64,000 nt of DNA from positions 3,534,001 to 3,598,000 of the forward strand of contig NC_046674.1 in assembly GCF_003369915.1 (NCBI RefSeq). Direction: 5' to 3'. The first letter of the stretch is position 1. Each line of letters starts with the position of its first letter. The stretch is from Drosophila miranda. Its lineage: Eukaryota; Arthropoda; Insecta; Diptera; Drosophilidae. Positions 1-10,658 of this stretch are shown here, in pieces. The translations under genes were made by a program, and so were the position numbers. Below the pieces are notes generated by a model, which saw nothing but the letters and a program-made list of their open reading frames with translations, searched no databases and was not told the origin of the DNA.

Positions 1-328
1 TGGCTGTGAAATAAATCTGATAGTGAGCTGGATGTTAAGTCCGAATATCAACAGAAGAAGCGAAAAACTAAAAAGGCGCACTATATGGGTTTTGCCGTTT
101 TCTATAGAGTAAATTGATTTATTTTTCACTAGGCTCCCTTGGGACAACCGTCCTTTCCCATTGTTTCGGACTTATTATTTATTTCCGCTGCTATTACGTA
201 TACAAAAACTCACTTTAATCAAGTATAAGTAAAAAAAAAAACCTCAAGTTGCAAAGAGAACATAGGAGAAAAATGGGTTGTCCAATGGAAGCTTTCGGCG
301 CTGCGCTGGTGAACGCTCATGTGTGTCC
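1..328 (-). other. 3' flank / probable 3' UTR of pix
   Basis: AT-rich sequence downstream of the pix stop codon. A minus-strand AATAAA lies at 118-123 (TTTATT on the plus strand). A plus-strand ORF at 278-631 is an antisense shadow of pix. Nothing else is recognised. Confidence 0.4.
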
Positions 329-2336
329 TTACTGAGCCTCATCCTCCAGGAAGAAGAACTGGCCAGAGCGCTTTTGTTCCGTATCCTTGACCGAAGCGTT
401 CTTGTTGATGCGGGGCCTAAAGTTGTTGGGATCGCGACGGAACGTAATGCCCAGAAGTTCGAGGAAGCGGTTCATGCCATTCAGAAGCGATTGGGGGGAG
501 AAAGCAGTCGTCTTCACCGAGGGCTGGCCCTCGATTACAATGACACGGTCCGCGAGATATGTGGCCATGATGAAATCGTGCTCTACCACAAATCCGGTTT
601 TCTTGGCGTGCAAAATGTAGCTGCAAAATGAGCATATCATTAATATCAGTTTGGTTACAAGTTTATGTTTACACAGGTCAACGTACCGCTTGATAACCTT
701 GGCAGCCACCAGACGCTGCTCCGAATCCAAGTAGGCGGAGGGTTCATCAATGAGGTAGACATCCGCCGGCTTGCCCAGGCAGAGAACCAATGCTACGCGC
801 TGCAATTCACCACCGGAGAGGTTCTGCACTTCCTGGTCCATGATTTCCTCGATTTTCATGGGCTTCATCACATCTGCAATGAACTGGGGATGCACATAGG
901 CATCGCGAATCTTATCGTGCAGCAAATGACGGACATGATTCTGGAATTTTGGGGAAATCTTCTGCGGCTTGTAGGAAATGTTGAGCATGGGAAGATCCAC
1001 CTCTCCATCGGGTTGCAGATTACCGGCCAGCAGCCTAATGAACGTTGTCTTGCCAGTACCGTTCTCGCCGAGCAGCACCAGGATCTCAGAGTCGCTGAAA
1101 TGACCCTTCTCTACAGTCAGCTCGAACTTGCCAAGGGTTTTCACCATCGAGGGGTAAACATAGTGGTTCATCCGCTTGATTTCCTCTTCCGTAGCCGATT
1201 CCGATACCTTGAACGTGAGGGACTCCGTGCGGAAACGCATGTTCTCGGTGGGTACAAAGCCGTCCAGGAAAATGTTGATGCCTTCGCGCACCGAGAAGGG
1301 CATAGTAACGACGCCGTAACAACCGGGCACACCGTACAGGCAGCAAATGAAGTCAGACAAGTAATCCAGCACAGACAAATCGTGCTCTACGACGATGATG
1401 AACCTGGACAGAGAAATGTTGATTATCAAGCGGAGTTCTTTCCCAGATCTTACTTACTTTGTGGGATGCAGCAGCGAACGGATGGTCAAAGCAGCATTCA
1501 GGCGCTGCTTAACATCCAGATACGAGGACGGCTCGTCGAACATGAAAATATCCGCATTTTGTATGCACACCATGGCAATGGCAAAGCGCTGCAGCTCTCC
1601 ACCAGACAACTGCGAAATCTCACGATCCCGGATGTGTGACAAGTCCAACATATTGCATATCGATGTCTGCAGTTCGCGCTCATCCTTTTTATCCAGCAAG
1701 TCGCCAACAGTGCCCCGCACTGCCTTAGGGATCTGATCGACGTATTGCGGCTTGACCAGGGCCTTCAGATTGTCTTCCAAAATCTTGGTGAAGTAGTTCT
1801 GCAGCTCAGAGCCACGGAAGTAGCTTAGGATGTCCGTCCAGTCAGGTGGATTGGCATACTTGCCTAAATTGGGCTTCTGCTTGCCCGCCAGAATCTTCAG
1901 AGCCGTTGATTTGCCAATACCGTTCTGTCCAACCAAACCGAGCACCTCGCCGGGTCGAGGTATGGGCAGGCGATGGAGTTTGAACGAGTTTTTGCTATAC
2001 CGATGCGTCGTATGCTTCTCCAGGTTACTGGGCAGGTTGATGATTGTGATGGCCTCGAAGGGACATTTCTGGGGGGCAAAGGATCATTGAGTGCTCGTAG
2101 AGGGCAAGAGGTAAATGACCCACCTTGACACAGATACCGCAACCGATGCACAGCTCCTCAGACAAAGAAGCAATCTTCGACGTGGGTGACACCTCGATGC
2201 AGAGCTTGCCCATGCGCACCACCGGACAGGTCTTCTTGCACTCCTGCCGACAGCGTTTTGGCTTGCACTTGTCATCGCTGACAATGGCAATACGCGTCTG
2301 CTTGTCGACCTCCTCGTTGTCTTTCCTGCGCGACAT
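329..2336 (-). CDS. pix: ABCE1/Rli1 ribosome-recycling ATPase (pixie), complete
   Basis: Four coding exons on the minus strand (2336-2124, 2068-1458, 1403-687, 620-329) sum to 611 codons, a 610-residue protein, the usual ABCE1 length. The N-terminus has the two Fe-S cluster cysteine runs ([15 protein letters not shown] and [12 protein letters not shown], the latter crossing the first intron). Next come nucleotide-binding domain 1 (Walker [10 protein letters not shown], signature LSGGELQRF, Walker [12 protein letters not shown]), the hinge, and domain 2 ([29 protein letters not shown]). Known family role: splits post-termination ribosomes into subunits with Pelota/eRF1 and acts in initiation; cytoplasmic and essential. 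The introns are 54-66 bp and all phases join correctly. The gene is divergent from Srp68 and shares a DRE-rich promoter with it. No damage is seen. Confidence 0.97.
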
Positions 2337-2704
2337 GCTGCAAGGTATTGAAGGTTTTAGTCCGAGTAAAACGATATCGCTATCAAATCCACTGTCAACG
2401 TTGCAAATAGCCAGACGTCACAACAAAGCGGGTGCACCGCACGCCCTTGTTGACGGGGCAGGGGAAGGGGAGGGTGCCAGCTGCGGGGCTGTTTCGACTA
2501 TTAGCGAAAGTATAACCTCAAAGCGAGGCAAAACAAATGATTTCCACTGCCCACTTTCTTTAACTATCACAAAGTGACCGCCGTCTTGTGTGAGAATGGC
2601 TGACATTGCACTGATTTCCTATTAATTTACCTGCGAACTAGGCTGAAATTGTTGTAAAACAGACACACGCGTCAGCCAACAAGTTTCGAAAGGAGGCTAG
2701 ATAG

Positions 2705-2937
2705 TATCGATACTCAGTACTCAATAGTGGCGAAATCGAAATCGTATGACGTTTTCGGCCTATCGATAGCGGGATTTTCTTGTTCAAATTGGTTTTAAAA
2801 TGTCAATTTTTATATTGTACAGCCACAAATATTTTTGAATTTATTTATAAATGACTTAAATGTTAGTGAAATATATACAATTTCCAGGATTACCATGTAA
2901 AACAATAGAGATCTTAATCTAGTGTCACTTATCGATA
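2705..2937. promoter_or_regulatory. Divergent pix/Srp68 promoter with three DRE palindromes
   Basis: The palindrome TATCGATA occurs at 2705-2712, 2761-2768 and 2930-2937, inside the 675 bp between the pix and Srp68 start codons. This is the DNA-replication-related element bound by DREF and marks housekeeping, TATA-less promoters in Drosophila. The copy at 2930 is 75 bp upstream of the Srp68 ATG. The remainder of 2337-3011 holds no gene that I can support. Confidence 0.75.
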
Positions 2938-3011
2938 CTTCCCACCAGCGCACACATCGGGTTGACACCTCTAGTTTTTACACGTCGTTGATTTGGTCGG
3001 AGGTCTGGAAA

Positions 3012-5063
3012 ATGGTCGTCCAAGAGGAGAATCCCAGTTCTGGGGAAAATGTGGAGAAAACTGAGACTGTGACAGGTGTTGCAGAGCCAGCAAAGATCTT
3101 CAAGGTTGAGAGTAAGTACGAAGCCCACTACGAACCCGGCCTGGATCTGTCCACAGCTATTGTGTACAATATGTTTAACCTAAAAAGTTTGTATGCTAAT
3201 GTACACTGAACTTTCACTGTAACTTGCAGTTTTGCACATGATCAAGGATGCACAGCAGCAGCATGGTCTCCGTCATGGCGACTTCCAACGGTATCGTGGC
3301 TACTGCACCCGTCGCATTCGTCGTCTCCGCAAGGCATTGAAATATCCGCAGGGCGACAAGCGACACTTCAAGCGACGCGATGTGACCATTACCCAGTTGA
3401 CAGGCAAGAAGGCGGATGAACGTTACATTCATATCCCACTGATCAGTGCCGAACGGGCCTGGGCCTATGCCATGCAGCTGAAACAGGAGTCCAACACGGA
3501 ACCGCGCAAACGTTTCCATTTGATCAGCAAGCTTCGAAGGGCGTGCTTCTATGCCTTGCAATTGCAGGAGTTGTGCAAAGTAATTAATAGCCTAAAATAT
3601 GCAATTTTAATGGTAATCAATGTCTTTCTCTCAGACGGATGCCTTTGATGCCCGCACGAAGCTGGAGTGTGAGGCTTATGTAGCCTGGATGCACGGCAGC
3701 CTGCACTTCGAGTTGCAGCTGTGGCAGACAGCCGGTGAGCATTTAAAGCGTGCACAGGTCGTGTATGAGAACCTGGCCGCGGCCCTGCCCGACGATGAGC
3801 AAGAACTGTATCGGGCCAAGGTGAACGAGTTTACACCGAATCTGCGCTATTGCGCCTATAACATCAGCGGAGGAGCTAGTGGCGGCGATCTCGATGAGAT
3901 ACTAGAGCTGCGTGCCCAAGGCGTACTCGAGAACTTGGATGTGCTGGTCAGCCAGACGAAAACTGAGAGCAGCGAGGGACTGCAGACGATTGATTGGCGT
4001 GGCCGTAAAGTCACTGTGCGTCCGGAGAAGGTGCGTCTGTTCTTGCTCAGTGCCCAGGAGCTGGACAAGTCGTTGGCCAAGGCAAGCAAAATAGATGCCA
4101 AGATAGAGCTGATTGAGCGCATCCTAATGGACTGCAAGGACGCCATCCAGGCGGTGCGGGATGAGATCAAGCAGGATCCCAAGCTGCGTTCATTGACAAC
4201 CGGGCAGACAGTCTCTGGCGTGCAGTATTTGCTGGCCTACTTGAGCTACATTCGTCATAGCCGGACACTGCAGCGTAATCTGTGCCTCGTGGAGCAGGTA
4301 TGGTTAAAAAAACCGTCCAAAACACCATTTGTACGCCATTAACGAAAATTTGTCTCTCCAGGCCAAGCTCAATTTTGTCGATCCCAACCAGAAGTCAGAA
4401 GTTGTGGGCGATGGCAAACGCGTGCGATCACAGGATCTTGCCCGCCTCTACGAAATCATCTTGCAGAATGTCACCGAGATGCAGCAAATCAACGGCATGG
4501 AGGAGGATGCCAAGTATCAAAGTGAGGTAGAGAACCTGGCCATTACTTTCAAGGCCTTCCGCTGCTACTACATTGCTCTCACGCTGATCGATATGAAGAA
4601 GTGGAAGGAGGCAGTGGCGCTGTACGAGCGCGCCTCCAACTACGCCAACGAGGCGCTGAAGGGCAAAGCCTGCCCAGAGTTCCAGCAGCAGTTGGAACTT
4701 ACAACGCTCGTGTCCATTATCGACGGCTGCAAGTTCTCTGCCCACGCGTATAGTGTGCTCGAGGACGACAATAGCGAGGCCGGTACTACCACAAGGGCGC
4801 AGAAAACAACGAAACCGCTCTATGAGCGTCTGTCACAATACAAGGAAGACCAATCGCTCCACACCAAGACACCCAATGTGTTCAAGCTCACCCCCGACAT
4901 GGAGCCCATTCCGTGCAAGCCGCTCTTCTTCGATCTGGCTATGAACTACGTAGAGTTGCCCTCGCTGGAGGACAAACTGGAGCAAGAAGGCAAGAAGGGC
5001 GCCTCCATTACTGGCTTCGTCAAGGGATTCCTGGGCTGGGGCGGCGGCGGCGGCAACAAGTGA
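3012..5063 (+). CDS. Srp68: Signal recognition particle 68 kDa subunit
   Basis: Four exons (3012-3111, 3230-3579, 3635-4297, 4362-5063) sum to 605 codons, a 604-residue protein typical of SRP68. The ATG at 3012 has a good context (AAAATGG); the upstream in-frame ATG in the same ORF is judged to be 5' UTR. Exon 2 encodes the basic RNA-binding domain (ILHMIKDAQQQHGLRHGDFQ, RYRGYCTRRIRRLRKAL), which binds SRP RNA. Exons 3-4 are helical TPR-like sequence, ending in the SRP72-binding region and a glycine-rich tail (GWGGGGGNK). The protein pairs with SRP72 in the S domain of the particle and supports co-translational ER targeting. A poly(A) signal AATAAA lies at 5273-5278. The gene converges on the kinase-like gene to its right. 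Confidence 0.96.
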
Positions 5064-5378
5064 GATAGCACCCAATGGCCCATTCTTCTGGAATTCCACT
5101 CATCAATGTTACACTTATAAAGAGAGTTCAGATACATGTCCAAGCGTACATTGATCCGCTGTTCTTTATAGGTTCTTTGTTTTGGCTTTTACCCACGCCC
5201 GGCTTTTGTATAGACGAAATATTCATTTTCAAGGAACCATTTTTTAAGTTAAAAATTGAAAAATTATTTGGTAATAAAGGAACCTACAACACAATCAGAA
5301 GTGGCCATTGGCGGCTCTTTATTGCGAACGCTAAGCGCTATAATATATCATCCTAAGACTACATCACTATGAATACTC
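5064..5378. other. Convergent 3' UTRs of Srp68 and the kinase-like gene
   Basis: Plus-strand AATAAA at 5273-5278 serves Srp68. Minus-strand AATAAA at 5318-5323 fits the opposing gene. Each signal lies within 300 bp of its stop codon, so the two mRNAs end within about 50 bp of each other and may overlap. Confidence 0.65.
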
Positions 5379-7315
5379 TTACATTGGTGGCCTCTGAGTC
5401 TGTAGATAGCCACGCTCGTAGAACTCCATCACCAGCTCCCTGATCCGCAAGTGGTACTCCGAGGTTAGCGTTTGGGTGCACTTAATCTCCTTGCCGGTTA
5501 GGTTCTGTTCGCTCATCACATCCAGATTGGGCAGGTTGTTCGGATCGAAGGTTACCGCTGGGAGTATCCACATTCCGATGGCCAAGCCATAGTGCACCTG
5601 ACGCACGTACTCTGTGGTCAGTCGCTGCAACGAGAAGGTATCGCTTAGCTGGTCCAGCTGCTTCGCCGCCGGCGTGTGCTTGAGCTGTTGGTTCAGTTCC
5701 TTGGCCACGGCCTCCGCATACGCAGCTAACAGAGTGTCCGTGTGGTCATCTCTCAGACGTCTTCGCGTACTCGTATAGATAAAGTGGAGTATATCGAAGA
5801 CGGGCGAAGTGCGGCGCATGGCCTGCAGGTCGAAGAAGATGACTTCATCGGGCTCTGAGCGGAACATGATGTTGTTCACCCACAGATCCCCGTGGCAGAC
5901 CACACTGAATGGCGACTCTGCGGCCGCGTTTATATTCCGCTGCAGTTGCTCGAAGAGTTTCGGTCGTAGTCCTTCAATCAGGGATATGGGTGTGGTCAGA
6001 CTTCCATCTGCATTGGAGGAACTGAGACTGTCCAGGGCCTGCTGCACAGAGGTGTCCAGTATGGTGGAATAGAACTCGGCCGCATCCTCGCAGTAAACAA
6101 TTTCACTCAGGTGCTCAACCTGAGCGGCGAAAAATGCAGACTCCAGCTGCTGGGCAGCCAGGGAGGCGGCATGCATTTGTGCCAGTTTCTGAAAGGAGGC
6201 TCTTTAATTATTCGGCAGTCGAATGTAAGCTCTCACCTTCATCACCAGCAGGCAATGCTCTAGCTCTAGCCCATCCAATCGATCCTTCATTCGGTAGCCC
6301 AGTGCCTTAAGATCCTGCAGCACAATGATGGGCTCCCCGGTCTCGCTCTGGTCGTGGCTCTCGGCGATGTGGCACAGCGGGAACAGCGGCTGCTGGCTGT
6401 AGCGACGGAGCAGCGGCACCAGGTGCCGGTAGGCGTTTATCTCATTGCTGAAGGCCTCCTCGCAGCGGTATAGCTGCCGGCGTGACAGACTCGGTATCTG
6501 ACGCTTCACAATAACCGTAACTAAAGAGAGGAGGAGAAGGAGGAGAAAACAAAGAGCAGAAAACGGCGTGAGAGAGCGAAACGGAACGGAACAGCTGACT
6601 TTTGTTTACACCGCATAGTAGAATTTATGAATGAAATGCCTCGCATACAAACACACACACACACACACGCACACTCCCTCTCCCTCTCTCTGGCACACCA
6701 CTGAGAGAGAGAGCGTGTGCGTGCTGACCTTTAGCGAATCTATATTACGTATACGTATGGGTGCAAGTGCAATGCATTTAGAATGCGTGGAGCAAGGTCA
6801 CTTCAATCGACGCCCAGCAAAGCAAACAAAAATAACTATGGAATGGACTATTTGATGCCCTCTGCAGAACACTTCTGTCCTTTTGAGTGAGAGGCATTTG
6901 GTTTACCCGCTTCACTGGTTATTGGCTGTTCCTGATCCTGGCTTATGGTCACCCGTTTTACCACGGACATGTAGTTGTCGCCACTGCTGCTGCCCGCACT
7001 GCACGCGATGTGGTCAATTCTAAAGGACACCAAATGGTTCTGGCTGAACAACTGCCGCAAATGCTCGACATTCTCCTCGTATTGATTGATGACGCTTATG
7101 TCCATGCCCATGCCCATGGTGACGGCCATTGCCATGCCGCCGCCATTCGAAGGTCCTGCTGCTGGTGGCACTGCAACTGCCATTGTGTCCATTTCGCTTG
7201 ACTGATTGATTGGTAATGGCTGCTTTCTGTGGCTCTTAAGCTGCTGCCGAAATAAGTACCCGAATTCAGTTTCAGCCGCTGCAGCATTTTCTTGGGACCT
7301 GCTTAGACATGACAT
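5379..7315 (-). CDS. Ecdysteroid-kinase-like / CHK-type small-molecule kinase
   Basis: Three exons (7315-6907, 6520-6237, 6188-5379) join in phase to 501 codons. The kinase core lies mainly in exon 3. The Brenner motif HGDLWVNNIMF starts at about residue 330, with catalytic Asp at about 332, and the metal-binding FFDLQ follows with Asp at about 351. A GDNYMSVVKRV glycine-rich-loop segment near the end of exon 1 is typical of the EcKinase/DUF1679 family. Members phosphorylate small molecules such as ecdysteroids or xenobiotics; the substrate here cannot be told. The protein is longer than the usual 400-420 residues because of an N-terminal segment of about 80 residues rich in Met, Gly and Ala. 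The chosen start at 7315 is uncertain, since an AG just downstream could be a splice acceptor. The first intron (6521-6906) contains an (AC)n run near 6650-6668. Confidence 0.85.
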
Positions 7316-9150
7316 ACATGCGAATTGAGGGCAGTTAACTTTTTTATTATTATTTTATAAAAAAGGTCAGCTGCCATCAATTTGATGCTGGTCTTCTTTT
7401 CAATAGTTTTGTTTTGGGTTACGGTTACGGGTACGGGTACGGTTCTGCTCTGTAAGCACTTTTGTGCGAATTGCGTGCGAAAAGCAGCGACAGACACACC
7501 ACCGCGCGTCGGACTGCACGGCGAACAACTGAATCAATCGGTGCTTTGCTTTGGTTTGGTTTATCCAACTGCAGTTCTCCGCACTGCAGTTTCTCACATT
7601 CTCACCGAGTGCATGGCGTCACCTAGCGGACGGCGGCCGCATATGAGCAGGCTCTGCTCTCTCCTTCTCTCTCTCTCTCTCTCGATTCTGTCAGTTCTCA
7701 ATTGGAAATAGAAATTGCATTTGAAAGCCGGTAGACAGTGTGTGGGAGGTGTGGTGGTGGCAAACCTGACTGGTGTGTGTTTACCCCTGTCGCGTTCAAG
7801 GTCACATCCGAGCAGCACTTTCACTTGGCGGAGTGGCGGGGTGGCGTGGTGGCGTGTACGTAATGTGCTGCCTGCTCAAAGCGGATGTTGCTCATACGCC
7901 GCATTGCCCGCCCCGATAGTCGTTTGCATTGGGACCCCCCGACCCGGCCACAAATGCGTGCACTTGAAATTACATTGGCCGTCCTTGACGAACACTGCGT
8001 GTGGGTCGAGGCAGTGTACGGATACTATGATGCACATATGAATAAATTCAAGGCATATTTTACTCATGGATAGGGTTTCTCATAAATGTACATATGTATG
8101 TATATATGTAGACATTTTCCATGCTACATGCCCATCTTGATTCTGGTTAATCTTCAGTCACGTAGCCACAGACAAAGCCTTAAATAAAGTTCAAAGACCA
8201 AGCTCATTAACAGCAGACAATGCACGGCTGGGCTGGGTCGAGCAATTTGTTTATTTAATATGCAACTACAAAGAGGCTAAATGGCCATTAATTAAATATC
8301 AAATTTGCCACGGCCAATAAATAAGAAACCACACCACACCCTGAGACCCAAACGAAGCCCAGACAATGTAAATACCAAACCCCAAGTCAAGCCAAGATAC
8401 GCACCTGAGATCGGGAAAGTTCAAGGCTGTCTCCACGATATATCCAGCCAAGCAATCAGTGCGCGCAGGCCAAAAACTCCGGGCTAATGCTTATGCTTCC
8501 GCCTTAACCGATCGGTTTAATAACCCCAAAAGCGTATAACCACAACACCCATAGCAAATTAGGGTCAAACATGTGCAGCCACCAGATTCCCATTCAGACT
8601 CGGATTTAGATTCAGAGTCAGACGCGGCATTAATTTCAGGGTCAATCACACTTTCAAAATCGCACATGCATAGTTTCGTTTTGGATTCTAAGCAAACCTG
8701 TCAATCACCCAAGTGAACATTGTAATCTTTGTACTCGAGTATCTCGTACTCGTACTTGTACCTGTATATGTATCTCCTATGGCTGTGCGACTTTTTCCAT
8801 GCGTAACCGCTGCCGGCAGGCAACGCAACGCGACCTTTTTTGGGGGGCATTTTATGGAGCATGAGAAACGGAGACAGACACCGATATCATTGCTTTTAAT
8901 TGCTCGAGCACATTGCCTATCTACCTAGGCCTAGGTCACTAGCAATTGCACTCGATTCGAGAGCAATAGAGCTCTGCTCTCCCCCATTCCCATCCCCATC
9001 CCCATCCCCATCCCCATCCGCCATAATCGGACCATAATTAATTTAATAAAATTTAAAGCAGCCCGCTGACAAACAAACAAAAACTTGACTCATTCTGGTG
9101 GCTCAGACATGACTTTGAGCGTGTTTTGGGCGCTCCGACTCGGAGCCGAA
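7316..9150. other. Intergenic region, no gene recognised
   Basis: Contains the presumed promoter of the kinase-like gene, a CT run near 7665-7683, and a hexamer CCCATC repeated about five times at 8989-9019. Open frames here (for example near 7382-7711, 7715-8041 and 8305-8487) are short, lack family similarity and have no splice partners that I can see. Confidence 0.5.
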
Positions 9151-9189
9151 CTTGAGTTCAACTCGTTTTTGTGGCATTCAACGGCAAGC

Positions 9190-9358
9190 GAATAAAAGTT
9201 CGCTGCCTCGTTATTCTATGATCAGTTTACAGTCTCCACTTCACCCAGACCCAGGTGTTCCAGTTTCAGTTTCCAGTTCAAGTGTTTCTCCCAGCCTAAT
9301 CCGCAGCCAAATCCTCAATCAAATCCGAAACCGAATCCAAATCCAAATCCGAATCAAT
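9190..9358 (+). promoter_or_regulatory. TATA-like + initiator and probable noncoding first exon
   Basis: AATAAAAG at 9190-9197 stands about 31 bp upstream of an initiator match TCAGTTT at about 9222. The transcribed stretch would run to a donor AAT|GTGAGT at 9358/9359. The matching acceptor TTGTAG ends at 10091, six bases before the ATG of the next gene. This gives a first exon of about 137 nt and an intron of 733 nt. It rests on motif spacing only. Confidence 0.45.
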
Positions 9359-10096
9359 GTGAGTGCAGTGCGCGTGGGTGATGCGACCTGAGCAACCAAA
9401 TGAATCGCTACAAAGAACCAAAAATGATACGATTACGATGGTAGTCCGTGGGATCTTAGCCTTGACTTTGGCTTGGACTCTAACTCTGAATATGTAAATG
9501 CATTTTTAAGATACAGTGGCTGCTCCGAAGGTGTACCCTATTACCTGTGTTGATTATTCACCAAGAATGTGGAACCATTTACCATGCTCGAGCATCTCAA
9601 GGATTATCTCTGTCTGTGCTGCCCAAAAACAAAATATCTATTACGATTCCACTGCCCAATCCCTGAGCGCCCACTGTATCGCCATCTCGAGATTTGATTG
9701 CTTTGTTCAATTTAAATTGGAGCACACCACGCTCGCTGACAATTAAAGCTCGCCATTCAGTTGGCTGCCAGTCTAATTCTTATCAATAAAAAAAGCCAGT
9801 TCCAGTTGCAAAAAGTTCATGGATTAGCAGCAACTGGAACGTTATGTTACAAGCCAAGATCTCTGGCTCTGAGCCGGAGCAGCAGCAGCAGCAACCCACT
9901 CCACCGGCCCCGCATATGCGATAATTGATTTTCCCGTACATAATTTATGACGCACGAAACTGACAGCTGACTTTTAGATTAAAAACTGCCACTGACCAGC
10001 GGCAATAAATCTGTCCGTATCACTTTATTAGAACGTTAACAATAATGCTAACTCCTTCTGCTTCTCCTCCCCCTCATTCACATCCTTGTAGTCATC

Positions 10097-10477
10097 ATGT
10101 TTACTGCCTGCCAAGTTGCGTTCTTCGCTGGATGCCTCGCTTTGGCTTTGAGCTGCGTCCAGGCTCAGTTTTTCTACCATCAGGCATTGGGTCTGCCTTC
10201 GACACACTCGTTTGAGCCGGCAAATCCGTATCAGGGATATGCCACGGCCGATGCCCACCCCTCAGTGGTGCGCAACGCTCAATGGGAGTCGGAGCTTCCT
10301 GCCGAGCTGTCCAAGAGTGCGCGATTCTACAATGATCCTGTCGTAGCCGCCAATCTGGCCAAGGCGTCGCTCCTCACCACAAAGGAAATGGCTGTAGTGC
10401 ATCGCGAGGCGGAGAAAATTCCACGGGATCAGGTCTATAAACTATTCAAAAACGCCGGCTGGCTGAGTCGCAGATAG
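10097..10477 (+). CDS. Small secreted protein, function unknown
   Basis: A 126-residue protein in one coding exon. Residues 1-23 form a clear signal peptide (hydrophobic core FFAGCLALALSCVQA, cleavage expected before QFFYHQ). The mature part has an acidic and amphipathic C-terminal half with the motif WESELPAELSKSARFYNDP and ends in GWLSRR. There are no cysteines in the mature chain and no chitin-binding R&R motif, so it is not a standard cuticle protein. The ATG follows a probable splice acceptor at 10091, which supports an upstream noncoding exon. ATTAAA at 10619-10624 may be its poly(A) signal; it converges on the galactokinase-family gene. I recognise it as a real gene from codon structure and signal peptide but cannot name it. 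Confidence 0.75.
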   Translation: MFTACQVAFFAGCLALALSCVQAQFFYHQALGLPSTHSFEPANPYQGYATADAHPSVVRNAQWESELPAELSKSARFYNDPVVAANLAKASLLTTKEMAVVHREAEKIPRDQVYKLFKNAGWLSRR

Positions 10478-10658
10478 AAATGAGAAGCAAAATCTGCTGA
10501 GAAGAATGGACTTCCATTTCCCACGTACCTTGTTGTATTTTTGTATTTTTTTTTTTTTTTTGTGTAATTTGTATATTAGTTTGTAAATTGTTAATATATT
10601 GTACATGCATACATGCAGATTAAACATTCTTGTAATAAGATAGACAGTGGTCATTGAA

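Noticed and set aside
665..1639. 324-codon plus-strand open frame
   Set aside because: Exactly antisense to conserved pix exons; composition follows the opposite strand.
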